NCBI RefSeq assembly: GCF_003415655.1
Contig: NZ_QRHC01000009.1
Location: 1-64,000, forward strand
Reading direction: 5' to 3'
Length of the DNA: 64,000 bases
Origin: Vibrio maerlii
Lineage (GTDB): Bacteria > Pseudomonadota > Gammaproteobacteria > Enterobacterales > Vibrionaceae
The translations under genes and the position numbers were made by a program. The notes under the pieces are model-generated. The model did not search any database, was not told the DNA's origin, and was given only the letters and a program-made list of their open reading frames with translations. Shown in pieces: positions 34,698 to 42,765 of the stretch (positions are counted from its first letter, which is position 1; every line of letters starts with the position of its first letter).

Positions 34698-34720
34698 AAA
34701 AGGGAGCAAATGCTCCCTTT
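34698..34720. terminator. Bidirectional terminator, iron-ADH / hexR
   Basis: The 10-base arms aaagggagca (34698-34707) and tgctcccttt (34711-34720) pair perfectly around a 3-base loop. A-rich and T-rich flanks on either side suit both convergent genes. Confidence 0.88.
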
Positions 34721-34739
34721 GTTTATGATTCACGTAACC

Positions 34740-35594
34740 CTAGTAGCTTGACAGTTTGTCGTAGCGTGAGTCTTTTAGTGCGTCCTTCACTCGACGTAGG
34801 TTTTCTCTAAAGCCAGTACCACGGCGAAGAGTAAAGCCAGTCGCTAGAACGTCGATCACTGTCATCTGAACAACACGGCTTGCCATTGGCATATACACGT
34901 CAGTGTCTTCAGGAACATCTAGGGAGATAGACAGTGAGCTAGCTCGGTCAAGCGGTGAATCTTTTGCTGTGATAGCAATAACTGTTGCACCGTTCTCACG
35001 ACCTAGGTTTGCGATCTCAACTAAGCTTTTTGTACGGCCTGTGTGTGAAATCAGCACGATAACATCGTTATCTGTGCAGTTAATGCAGCTCATACGTTGC
35101 ATTACTATATCTTCGAAACACGTAATTGGAATGTTGAAGCGAATGAACTTGTTTTGCGCATCTTTTGCTACAGAAGAGGAGGCACCTAATCCGAAGAAAG
35201 ATATACGTTTTGCTTGTGTTAATAGGTCAACCGCTCGGTTCACTTGCATAGAATCTAGGCTGTTCTTTGCAACATCTAGACATGCCATCGTTGATTCGAA
35301 GATTTTGTGCGTATAAGCATCTGGACCATCGTCTTCTTCAACATTGCGATTAACATAAGGTGTACCATTAGCAAGGCTCTGTGCTAAGTGAAGCTTGAAG
35401 TCTGGGAAGCCCTTGGTGTCAAGACGACGACAAAAACGGTTAACTGTCGGTTCACTGACGTCAGCCATCTTCGCTAAAGTAGCAATGCTAGAATGAATGG
35501 CTGTCTGGGGAGAGGCCATAATAACTTCAGCAACCTTGCGTTCAGACTTACTGAAGTTCTCTAAATTATTCTGGATTTTTTCAAGTATATTCAT
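34740..35594 (-). CDS. hexR: RpiR-family regulator HexR
   Basis: A 284-residue regulator starting at the ATG at 35594 (MNILEKIQNNLENFSKSERKVAEVI). The N-terminal RpiR helix-turn-helix is ATLAKMADVSEPTVNRFCRRL; the C-terminal SIS sugar-phosphate domain is KRISFFGLGASSSVAKDAQNKF, then VLISHTGRTKSLVEIA. Length and sequence match HexR, which senses KDPG and controls central sugar metabolism, in Vibrio often including gap and zwf genes. The FRENLRRVKDALKDSRY tail is typical. Own-promoter control is common, but no clear HexR palindrome was found in 35595-35896. Confidence 0.9.
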   Translation of the reverse strand: MNILEKIQNNLENFSKSERKVAEVIMASPQTAIHSSIATLAKMADVSEPTVNRFCRRLDTKGFPDFKLHLAQSLANGTPYVNRNVEEDDGPDAYTHKIFESTMACLDVAKNSLDSMQVNRAVDLLTQAKRISFFGLGASSSVAKDAQNKFIRFNIPITCFEDIVMQRMSCINCTDNDVIVLISHTGRTKSLVEIANLGRENGATVIAITAKDSPLDRASSLSISLDVPEDTDVYMPMASRVVQMTVIDVLATGFTLRRGTGFRENLRRVKDALKDSRYDKLSSY

Positions 35595-35896
35595 AGTGTT
35601 CACAAGCTTCAAAGGAACAGCTACTGGCTCTATTAGTAACTATCAACGTTATTAGTGTAATGGTGTGCTGATAGTGCCAGCTCCAATGCCCTGATTATAA
35701 ACCTAAGCAAGCCACCATTTGTAATAAAAGCCGCTATAAATCCGAAACAAATCATAAGAATATGACAAGCCTCAAACAAAATTTCAGTTTGGTAACGGAA
35801 ATAATAGCAGAAGCCCCGTTAAATACGTGCTTCTGAGCGAAATTTGGTGTCGAACTTACAGCTTTAAGAAATAAATTTTCAGAAATAGGCGTAGAA
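35595..35896. other. hexR upstream region and panP 3' end
   Basis: A 302-base spacer between panP and hexR, which run in the same direction. At its right part, cagaagc (35808-35814) pairs with gcttctg (35829-35835), a weak hairpin on the panP side followed on the minus strand by CTATTATTTCC, which may be a poor terminator. The rest must contain the hexR promoter. No small gene or known operator was seen. Confidence 0.55.
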
Positions 35897-37543
35897 CTAT
35901 TCAGCAAGCGCTTCGTCTACTACGGTTTGAATCGCATTGATAAGGCTGTGGTTCGCCAACGCAATTTCACGCTGTTCAACGAGAATATTTGCCAAAATAT
36001 CATAAGAAGTGAGTGGGTTAGCCAACACGACACGGAAAACAATGGTGTTTTCATAATAGTACTGGGCAGGGTTCAGTCGTGTACGAGACACGAATGATTT
36101 GCCCGTTTCGCGTTGGCGCTTTTGAACATACTTAGTCAAGTCGTTTAATAAGCGATAGAGCTTGGCACGTTGGCGCTCATTAGCATGGTGTAGAGCAAGC
36201 TTCACTTGCTTTGGCACATAACGATAGGTGAGGAGACAAAGCTCTGGCTCACTCACTAGCTCAAAATCATCTTGTTGCTTGATAAGATCAGCAAAGCGCT
36301 TCGCTTTATCGATACTCTGGTCGATCAACATCTCGTAACCAGGACGGCTAATAATCTGCATACTTGAATAAACTAACATCGCCATACCAGAGCGAGAGCC
36401 TTCTAGCGTATGGATACCAAGATCTTTTGACCCCTTACGAATAATGTACTCCGCATGATGCTCAATGGCGCTCATTGCTGATGGGTCTTTGAAGAGCACC
36501 ATACCAGCACCCATTGGGATATAGAGTTGCTTATGTGCGTCAATAGTAACGGAATCTGCGCGTTCGATTCCTTTAAGCAGCTGACGGTGATTGTTCGACA
36601 TTAGCGTCGCGCCACCCCAGGCGGCATCAACATGAAAGTGACACTGTTCTTTCTCACAAATGTTAGCAATGTCTTCCAATGGGTCGATATTGCCGGTTTC
36701 TGTTGTGCCTGCGACACCAATAACAGCAAAGGGTTTGATTCCTTGTGTTTTTAGGTTGTCGATCTTGCTTTGAAGGTCCTTACAGCAGATACGATTGTTT
36801 TCATCGGTTTTTACCGCTACAAGGCTAGATTGGCCAATACCAAGTACGTTTGCTGCCTTCTTAAGAGAATAGTGGCCGCGCTCAGACACAAGAATCGCTA
36901 ATCCTTTGTAGCCGTAGTGCATCATAGCTGGGAATAGGCCTTCTTGCTCAACTCCTGGGAAATCGCCTTCTGCCTTCAAACAGTTATTACGAGCAACCCA
37001 TAACGCTGTGATGTTGGCAATTGTGCCACCAGAGCAGAACGCACCAAGTGAATGATTTGAGCTGTGCATCCACTTAGCATAGAAATCGTCTTGTTCACCA
37101 TAGATGAGTCGATGAAGCATGCCGAGTACTTGACGCTCTAGAGGCGTGAACGCCTTAGATGTTTCTATTTTGACCAAGTTTTGGTTAAGCGCAATCATGA
37201 TCTTGGACAGAGGCATTAGGAAATAAGGCAGCGCCGAAGTCATATGCCCAATAAAGCTTGGTGCAGAGGTATGAACTGAGTGAGCAACCAAGGTATCGAG
37301 AAGGTGTTCAGTATGCTCAGAAACAAATGTGGCTTGTTCTGGAATGGTTGCAGTAGAAAAGTCTTTCTCTATTTCGTGAAGCGGCTTTTCTTCAGCAACA
37401 ATATGTTCACGTAAAAACTGATTTAGGTTCTGTGATAGCTTCGCTTCAATTTGAGTCAGCGTTGAATCTGGACCTTCAGGCACGGTAAAAATTCGAAGTA
37501 GACTCTCGAAGTTAACGTCCGCTGTTTTTTGTGCTGTAAACAT
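35897..37543 (-). CDS. panP: PLP-dependent aspartate 1-decarboxylase PanP
   Basis: A 548-residue group II PLP decarboxylase. The ATG at 37543 (MFTAQKTADVNFES) is chosen; the longer frame starts with TTG at 37630. The PLP lysine is in DAHKQLYIPMGAG, the cofactor-stacking region is HVDAAWGGATLM, and the substrate region TSAPSFIGHMTSALPYFLMP agrees with the family. PanP supplies beta-alanine for pantothenate and CoA in Vibrio and relatives that lack PanD. It could be mistaken for glutamate decarboxylase, but length and N-terminus fit PanP. Monocistronic by spacing. Confidence 0.9.
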   Translation of the reverse strand: MFTAQKTADVNFESLLRIFTVPEGPDSTLTQIEAKLSQNLNQFLREHIVAEEKPLHEIEKDFSTATIPEQATFVSEHTEHLLDTLVAHSVHTSAPSFIGHMTSALPYFLMPLSKIMIALNQNLVKIETSKAFTPLERQVLGMLHRLIYGEQDDFYAKWMHSSNHSLGAFCSGGTIANITALWVARNNCLKAEGDFPGVEQEGLFPAMMHYGYKGLAILVSERGHYSLKKAANVLGIGQSSLVAVKTDENNRICCKDLQSKIDNLKTQGIKPFAVIGVAGTTETGNIDPLEDIANICEKEQCHFHVDAAWGGATLMSNNHRQLLKGIERADSVTIDAHKQLYIPMGAGMVLFKDPSAMSAIEHHAEYIIRKGSKDLGIHTLEGSRSGMAMLVYSSMQIISRPGYEMLIDQSIDKAKRFADLIKQQDDFELVSEPELCLLTYRYVPKQVKLALHHANERQRAKLYRLLNDLTKYVQKRQRETGKSFVSRTRLNPAQYYYENTIVFRVVLANPLTSYDILANILVEQREIALANHSLINAIQTVVDEALAE

Positions 37544-37699
37544 ATTAAATAATTTGAATATTTGTTGTTGCTTTTGATAGCCGCTCAATCTAAACGAAAA
37601 CGGGAACAATGTCCCGTCTTTATTGTGCAAAGCCAGTTTTCATTAATGACAATGGTGAAAAACCAAACTCATACCAAGGTATTAGCTGTTTTTTAGCGA

Positions 37700-38233
37700 C
37701 TAGTTACAATCGATAGCTTCTAGCTGAGCAATTGAATCATTGTAGCGACTTAGGGCTTTGTCAATCTGTTTAGGGTGGCTGAGCAAATCAGCAAAGGCAG
37801 AACGTAGTTCGTAGTTTTGATTGTGAGGTTTGGTCTGGCGGTCCTGGAAAGTCGTGCTCGCAACTTTCCCCAGCTCGTCATCACGTTGAGCAAGTTCTTT
37901 GATATCACTCTGTTCGAGTTTAAGCCATGCCTCAACAGGTTGCTCAGTAGCGACCTTACTTGTGTCTTTGTTTAAGTAATAATGAACCGCAGCACGGTTT
38001 AATTCGAAGTGGTTGATGCGCCCTTGCAAGAACCATTGACTTACTTCTTCGAGCTCAGGATATTGTTCTGTGGTGAGTTCTGTAAGGTCTTTGTACCAGT
38101 TTAGCGATGCATCGATATATGCATCATACTTTCCAGCATAACATTGCGTTCCTTTCACTTCTGCCGTTGAGTCAGCTGCAAAGCTTGCTGGAGAAAGCGC
38201 GAACAGAGCAGCAGTTAGGGCCAAATATTTCAT
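37700..38233 (-). CDS. Periplasmic protein of unknown function
   Basis: A 177-residue protein with a clear signal peptide (MKYLALTAALFALSPASFAADS). The mature part is mostly helical and polar, with one Cys near each end (GTQCYAGK; LEAIDCN), which could form a disulfide joining the termini. No family is recognised. The start follows ggaag, and only 19 bases separate it from the MITE-like repeat, so its promoter lies inside or was replaced by that repeat. Downstream is panP, about 156 bases away. Confidence 0.75.
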   Translation of the reverse strand: MKYLALTAALFALSPASFAADSTAEVKGTQCYAGKYDAYIDASLNWYKDLTELTTEQYPELEEVSQWFLQGRINHFELNRAAVHYYLNKDTSKVATEQPVEAWLKLEQSDIKELAQRDDELGKVASTTFQDRQTKPHNQNYELRSAFADLLSHPKQIDKALSRYNDSIAQLEAIDCN

Positions 38234-38252
38234 ACTTCTTCCTTTTAGAGAT

Positions 38253-38520
38253 TAGGGTCTGTTGACCTTTCGCGGTTAAATTTTGTTCGAGATAAAATCG
38301 TTTTAGGCGCGGCAAGGAGTCTGTAGCCTAGTCACTCTAAGCAAATACTTCTTAACAAAGCATAAAACGATTTTAGCCGAACCCTTCGGGCAGCGTTTGT
38401 GCTTCATTTCTACTGCGTTACCGGCTTCTCATGTAGGCCAGCTACACATCAAAGCCTCTGCCTTGTATAAATTTCCCACAAACTGCTGCAAAAATCAGCT
38501 CGAAAGGTCAATAGACCCTA
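38253..38520. repeat. MITE-like repeat with 20-bp terminal inverted repeats
   Basis: A 268-base element bounded by tagggtctgttgacctttcg (38253-38272) and cgaaaggtcaatagacccta (38501-38520), inverted repeats with one mismatch. The outermost TA at each end may be a target duplication. Inside is a shorter inverted pair (taaaatcgttttaggc about 38296-38311 with ataaaacgattttagcc about 38360-38376). It has no open frame. It resembles the short non-autonomous repeats common between Vibrio genes. It lies directly upstream of the periplasmic protein gene. Confidence 0.8.
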
Positions 38521-38586
38521 GGGGTTTTCCCCTTAATAATTTTAATCGGCAATAGCATATCGATATTTGCCGTAAATTCATGAGAT

Positions 38587-39492
38587 CTAGCTAGCAAGAG
38601 ATACAAAGAACAGCATCAATACTGGAACTAAGATACTCAATAAAAAGCCACTAACTATTGCAATAGGTACACACTTTACTCCACCAGTGGTCTGAATGAT
38701 CGGTAGCGTAAAGTCCATGGCTGTAGCGCCAGCGTAACCAATAGCTGTACAGGGCTTACGTCCTATGAGGACTGGGATTAATACTAAGGCGACAAGTTCA
38801 CGCAAAAGTTCGAGCATTAACGATGCACCACCATAGAGTGGGCCAAAAGCATCGCCCATCAAGATACCTGCTAATGAGTACCAACCAAACCCTGAAGCCA
38901 TCGCTAGGCCCTGGAAGATAGGCATATCAAGGACCAGTGCTGATAAGAGTCCGCCTATCATCGACGTTCCAACCATCACCACGGCTAAAATCATCCCATG
39001 CTTATTGAGTAGAATCTGGCGTAGGGTTAGACCACTATTTCTAAGTTGGATACCGATGAAGAAAAGCAGCAAAAACAAAATCCATTCGCTTGCGGTATCT
39101 ACCCAAGATAAGTCAAATGGCAAGAACAAGCCGATAATCAAGCCACCACACACTACAAACAGTAGCTTTGCTGACTCGAGAAACATGCTACTTAATGGAA
39201 ATTGTTGTGCTTTTCCTTCTGTTTTTATAGGGAAATACTTATCAACGAAAGGCAGTGCCAACAGATTACAACCACCAATAAATACGAAAAAGGTAAGGGT
39301 AAGCGTGAGAATGGTTTGCAAGTTGCCAGATAAGTTGTCAAGCGCAGCAAGGCTCAAGCCCATTAGAGCCAGAATCAAGTAGATAAGATTTGAGGTTAGC
39401 GTATTGATTGTCGCCAACCTCTTGTTGTTCGAAATCGATATCAGATAACCAACAACAAGAGGAGAGAAGATGAAGAGCATCCCTGAAAACAT
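38587..39492 (-). CDS. lysO: LysO/YbjE-family lysine exporter
   Basis: A 301-residue inner-membrane protein with about eight to nine helices and the DUF340/LysO signature regions (WILFLLLFFIGIQLRNSG; ASGFGWYSLAGILMGDAFGPLYGGASLMLELLRELVALVLIP; IGYAGATAMDFTLPIIQ). In E. coli LysO (YbjE) exports lysine and toxic lysine analogues. No lysine riboswitch is visible in the short upstream gap to the HDOD gene. Both run on the minus strand, with 92 bases between them. Confidence 0.88.
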   Translation of the reverse strand: MFSGMLFIFSPLVVGYLISISNNKRLATINTLTSNLIYLILALMGLSLAALDNLSGNLQTILTLTLTFFVFIGGCNLLALPFVDKYFPIKTEGKAQQFPLSSMFLESAKLLFVVCGGLIIGLFLPFDLSWVDTASEWILFLLLFFIGIQLRNSGLTLRQILLNKHGMILAVVMVGTSMIGGLLSALVLDMPIFQGLAMASGFGWYSLAGILMGDAFGPLYGGASLMLELLRELVALVLIPVLIGRKPCTAIGYAGATAMDFTLPIIQTTGGVKCVPIAIVSGFLLSILVPVLMLFFVSLAS

Positions 39493-39584
39493 AGAGTAGA
39501 GTCCGTCCGTTATGTTTCTGTGTATTAGTTCAGTTTATAGTGCCAATTCGTTTTGGCGTGTTGTCGTTGGAAGGGCAGTTAGCA

Positions 39585-40505
39585 TTACAATCCACTAGAA
39601 GAGATAACATCAGAAATCTTCCGATTGAACTCGTCATCGTTCATATTGCTTAATACATAAAGCACTTCTGCACCTGTTGAATCAATTTCCACCTCATGTT
39701 CTTCAATTGCTTCGTCTTGACGACGATAGAGTAGAAGATGGTTAGCGATGCGTGCGATATCTAAATAGCTTACTCTGGTGACATTAGTTTTATAGGCGCG
39801 GTTTGAAGCGACCTCGATAAAGTCCTTATCAAATGCCCACTCTTTTAAAACAAGGTAACTGGTTCTAGGACAACGAGAATGGAATATCTCTAGTGCCAAC
39901 TCGTAGTTAAGGTAATTACCATTGTTGAGGTAGTCGTGATATTCACTGACTAGACAGAACAAGCCGATATCAGCCAGCAAACCAACAAGTAGTGCTTTTT
40001 CTTGCTCAAGGTGAGTGTATGTCTCAGGTGCGATTTTATGAAACTCATTCACAACCAGCACCATTGTAGCCCCTAACTCCCTAGAAACCATTGCACTCTT
40101 AGTTAACAAGCCATTCAGTTCTTTTGTTAGGTCTAATGATTGCTTTAGTTCCTCTACCGCCTGAGCTGTGACAATGTCACGTACTCGCAGAATACCGAGA
40201 CGTGAAACAGCTGTAATTAGGTCGGTGCAATCAATGTTTCTGCGATTGAAAATCACTGAATTGGCTACTCTAATGACCAAAGCCGCAAGGCTCGGGTCTT
40301 CAAGTAGGCAATCAGCAATCTCAGCAATGCCCACGTTATCTTGTGTGCATAAGCGTTGTATTTTGAGTACGGCGTCAGGAATTGGAGGCAGGGTGATGTT
40401 GCCAGCTTTAAGTGTTTGTTCAACCAGCTGCGCAAATTCACTTTCAATACTTCTAACGAGTTTATTCTTATCCGTGGGTAGCCAATAGAACGATAAGTGA
40501 GTCAT
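39585..40505 (-). CDS. HDOD-domain protein
   Basis: A 306-residue protein whose centre (about 40-240) is an HDOD domain, an HD-fold without the phosphodiesterase residues, often used in bacterial signalling: LPPIPDAVLKIQRLCTQDNVGIAEIADCLLEDPSLAALVIRVANS, then SRLGILRVRDIVTAQAV. I use the ATG at 40505 (MTHLSFYWLPTDKN) rather than the TTG at 40562. There is no recognised partner domain. It is divergent from tfoX, separated by 389 bases. A role in c-di-GMP or motility signalling is possible but not shown. Confidence 0.85.
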   Translation of the reverse strand: MTHLSFYWLPTDKNKLVRSIESEFAQLVEQTLKAGNITLPPIPDAVLKIQRLCTQDNVGIAEIADCLLEDPSLAALVIRVANSVIFNRRNIDCTDLITAVSRLGILRVRDIVTAQAVEELKQSLDLTKELNGLLTKSAMVSRELGATMVLVVNEFHKIAPETYTHLEQEKALLVGLLADIGLFCLVSEYHDYLNNGNYLNYELALEIFHSRCPRTSYLVLKEWAFDKDFIEVASNRAYKTNVTRVSYLDIARIANHLLLYRRQDEAIEEHEVEIDSTGAEVLYVLSNMNDDEFNRKISDVISSSGL

Positions 40506-40894
40506 TTTACTTTTGTTTTTATGTTTTTTCCTAATAGTACCTGCAAGGGTACTCGTCGACAATTACAAATCGTTTTTCCGAAGCGAATTAACCACTAAAA
40601 ATCGAAGATTGACGAGTCAAATTATTGGCGTTTTAAGGTATTTTTTGCGAGATTTATCGCATTGACTTGTGATTTTATAAGAATTGATGTGATCTCCATC
40701 CTAGCTTATTTTTTAATGTGAAGTATGATTAAACTATTGAGCTAGTACATTTCATTACTCTAAAAACACTCAGAAGTGTTACTTGCCTATATCGACATAA
40801 TACTTAAAGACTAACATTTTTTATCGCTGCATTGCCAAATCTGGAGATCACGAATTAATCGGGGAAGATTAATGCAACTAAGGATCAATGGATT
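40506..40894 (+). promoter_or_regulatory. Long leader/promoter region of tfoX
   Basis: A 389-base gap upstream of tfoX, AT-rich in its central part. Close to the start codon is a stem-loop: attaatc (40854-40860) with gattaat (40867-40873), loop ggggaa, with a competing pair tgcatt (40828-40833) with aatgca (40871-40876). The ribosome site aagga is at 40880-40884. In V. cholerae, tfoX translation is switched on by the chitin-induced small RNA TfoR acting on a structured leader; this leader may work the same way. No c-di-GMP (GEMM) aptamer motif was found. Confidence 0.45.
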
Positions 40895-41479
40895 ATGTTA
40901 GAGCAATCATTTTTAGAATACGTAAAAAAATTCGGAGACTACCAAAAACGTTCTATGTTCGGCGGTACAGGGTTATTTATGCAAGATGCTATGTACGCAC
41001 TGCTCGCCGACAATCAAGTTCATGTTCGAGGAGGGGGCGATTTAAACGTTCTTTTTGCTTCACTTGGTTGTAAGAAGTATCAGCACGTGAAAAAGCAGAC
41101 TATCGCGACAGTGAATTACTACAACATCAGTCACTTGTTTAGCGACCGGCACGAAAAGCTCGATCATATTATTGAGCGCTCGATAGAGGTGGCGATAAAG
41201 AGGCGTGACTACAAACGCTCTTCAACTAATCGTCGTTTGAGAGATCTACCCAATATGCAGCTGACGCTAGAACGTATGGTAAAGAAGTCGGGTGTAAAGG
41301 ATGTGTCTACTTTCATGAAGTTAGGAGCACCAGTCGTTTTTAATCGAGTTCGTCAAACTTATGGTAACGATGTGGACCTAAAGTTGTTGTGGAAATTTGC
41401 AGGCGCTATAGAAGGAGTGCATTGGGAGTTGATCGAAGAGCCCAAAAAGCAAAACCTATTGAGTAGTTGTAACGTATAG
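40895..41479 (+). CDS. tfoX: TfoX/Sxy-family competence regulator
   Basis: A 194-residue protein with the TfoX N-terminal domain (QKRSMFGGTGLFMQDAMYALLADNQVHVRGG, about 18-105) and the helical TfoX C-terminal domain (LRDLPNMQLTLERMVKKSGVKDVSTFMKLGAPVVFNRVRQ, about 112-180). In Vibrio the TfoX protein activates natural transformation on chitin, and TfoY drives motility and type VI secretion. I favour TfoX because of the neighbours (panP on one side, serC on the other) as I recall them in V. cholerae, and because no c-di-GMP riboswitch is seen. TfoY is the alternative. Confidence 0.78.
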   Translation: MLEQSFLEYVKKFGDYQKRSMFGGTGLFMQDAMYALLADNQVHVRGGGDLNVLFASLGCKKYQHVKKQTIATVNYYNISHLFSDRHEKLDHIIERSIEVAIKRRDYKRSSTNRRLRDLPNMQLTLERMVKKSGVKDVSTFMKLGAPVVFNRVRQTYGNDVDLKLLWKFAGAIEGVHWELIEEPKKQNLLSSCNV

Positions 41480-41493
41480 ATTATATCAGATAC

Positions 41494-41523
41494 AAAAATG
41501 CCAGCTTACAAGCTGGCATTTTT
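41494..41523. terminator. Bidirectional terminator, tfoX / YfaZ-like gene
   Basis: The 14-base arms aaaaatgccagctt (41494-41507) and aagctggcattttt (41510-41523) are perfect complements. T-runs occur on both strands, and the genes converge here. Confidence 0.95.
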
Positions 41524-41541
41524 AACACTTGCTGTTTCAGA

Positions 41542-42090
41542 TTAGTATTTGAAACGTGCAGTTAGCATCACTTGGTCACCGTAGAAGTCGTTAATGCGAG
41601 CTTCTGCACCAAGAGAGAACAATTCGGTTGCGTGGAAACGTGCATTCACAGAACCAATTACGTCATCATTGTCATCAATGCTTACGTAACCAACGTTACC
41701 GCCAATTTCTAGTTGTGGGCCTAACCATTGACGAATACCTAGGTTAATCTCCATACCCAAGTCATTGCTGTAAGTCTTACGGTTATCAACCATACGAAGC
41801 TTCATAGCACCAGTAAGGTCTGCCCAGTTGTTTACTGGAGCGTGGAAGCCAAGGCCAAAAGATGCGTCGTAATCGCTATCAAATTCAGAATCGATGCTAC
41901 CAATCATATGTGCATTTGGGTGAATTGATTTGCTGAAGCCTGCACCATAAGTTACCGGGCTAAGGCCAATACGAGCTTCGATATAGTCGTAGCTGAAGTT
42001 ACTCATTACTGCAGGGCTGTTTTGGTCTGTGTTTGCTACTGCAACATGAGAAGATGCTAATAACGCGATAGCAATAAGTGATTTGCGCAT
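41542..42090 (-). CDS. Small outer-membrane beta-barrel protein (YfaZ-like)
   Basis: A 182-residue exported protein. The ATG at 42090 begins a signal peptide (MRKSLIAIALLASSHVAVANT); a TTG at 42111 extends the frame without benefit. The mature part alternates polar and nonpolar residues through about eight strands and ends ...MLTARFKY, an outer-membrane terminal-strand pattern. It resembles YfaZ-type barrels. Function unknown. It converges with tfoX. Confidence 0.7.
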   Translation of the reverse strand: MRKSLIAIALLASSHVAVANTDQNSPAVMSNFSYDYIEARIGLSPVTYGAGFSKSIHPNAHMIGSIDSEFDSDYDASFGLGFHAPVNNWADLTGAMKLRMVDNRKTYSNDLGMEINLGIRQWLGPQLEIGGNVGYVSIDDNDDVIGSVNARFHATELFSLGAEARINDFYGDQVMLTARFKY

Positions 42091-42267
42091 AGTGTCGAAA
42101 AACCTATTCAAAAAATTAATCCATTTGCTTGCTGCAATTTTTGTACCGTCAAATAGACATTCGCAGCTATAGTGTTTTGCTATCTTAATTCAAGACATTA
42201 TCGACCACCAGCCAAATATTCGATGCGACTATAAAACTTACCAAAACTTTGGATTAGGGTTGTTTTT

Positions 42268-42765
42268 TTAATCACCAAAGTTCACTCTTTTATCAGCAGC
42301 TGCTTTCAAAATTCGTTCTGCATCCAAAATTGAGATCCAGGCTAGGGGATTAGAATCATTTTCAATGATGAAGCTCGTCAGTTGCTCTTTCATTGCCTTA
42401 AGTAGCTCTTCTCTACTCCATGGCTTGCTTATATAGAAATCGAGACTTGCTTTGTTGACCGCTTGAACGGTGTCCTCTAACCCAGCCTGACCCGTTAACA
42501 AGATCTTACGGCTCGTCTTCGTACTTGGCTTATCGTTAAGCTCTATTAGGAAATCAATCCCTGTTTCTTGCGGCATGATGTGATCGCATAGAATGAGAGC
42601 AAGTGGTTTGCCTTCTTGTTGATACTCTGAAATAACCCCTCTTGCTTCTTCAACAGATTCAGCCGCCTCGATGGAAAAATGCTCTTCAAAATCATCAATA
42701 TCTTGCATAACGCTATCTAAAACAACGCGTTCGTCGTCGACACAAAGAATCAAATAGTTACTCAT
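42268..42765 (-). CDS. Response regulator, receiver domain with short tail
   Basis: A 165-residue response regulator with no DNA-binding domain. The acidic pocket is CVDDERVV, the phospho-acceptor is Asp61 in LILCDHIMP, the Thr is in ILLTGQ, and the Lys is in YISKPWS. The C-terminal 40 residues (ENDSNPLAWISILDAERILKAAADKRVNFGD) are not a known output domain. It starts inside the end of the kinase gene (8-base overlap), so the pair is translationally coupled. Output is probably by protein contact. Confidence 0.9.
   Translation of the reverse strand: MSNYLILCVDDERVVLDSVMQDIDDFEEHFSIEAAESVEEARGVISEYQQEGKPLALILCDHIMPQETGIDFLIELNDKPSTKTSRKILLTGQAGLEDTVQAVNKASLDFYISKPWSREELLKAMKEQLTSFIIENDSNPLAWISILDAERILKAAADKRVNFGD

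Noticed and set aside
35595..35896. HexR operator for autoregulation
   Set aside because: No palindrome close to TGTARTTWWWYTACA was found; a tgtaat half-site at about 35720 lacks its partner.
40506..40894. c-di-GMP (GEMM) riboswitch upstream of the TfoX-family gene
   Set aside because: Looked for because V. cholerae tfoY has one. The conserved GEMM core sequences are not present on the plus strand here.
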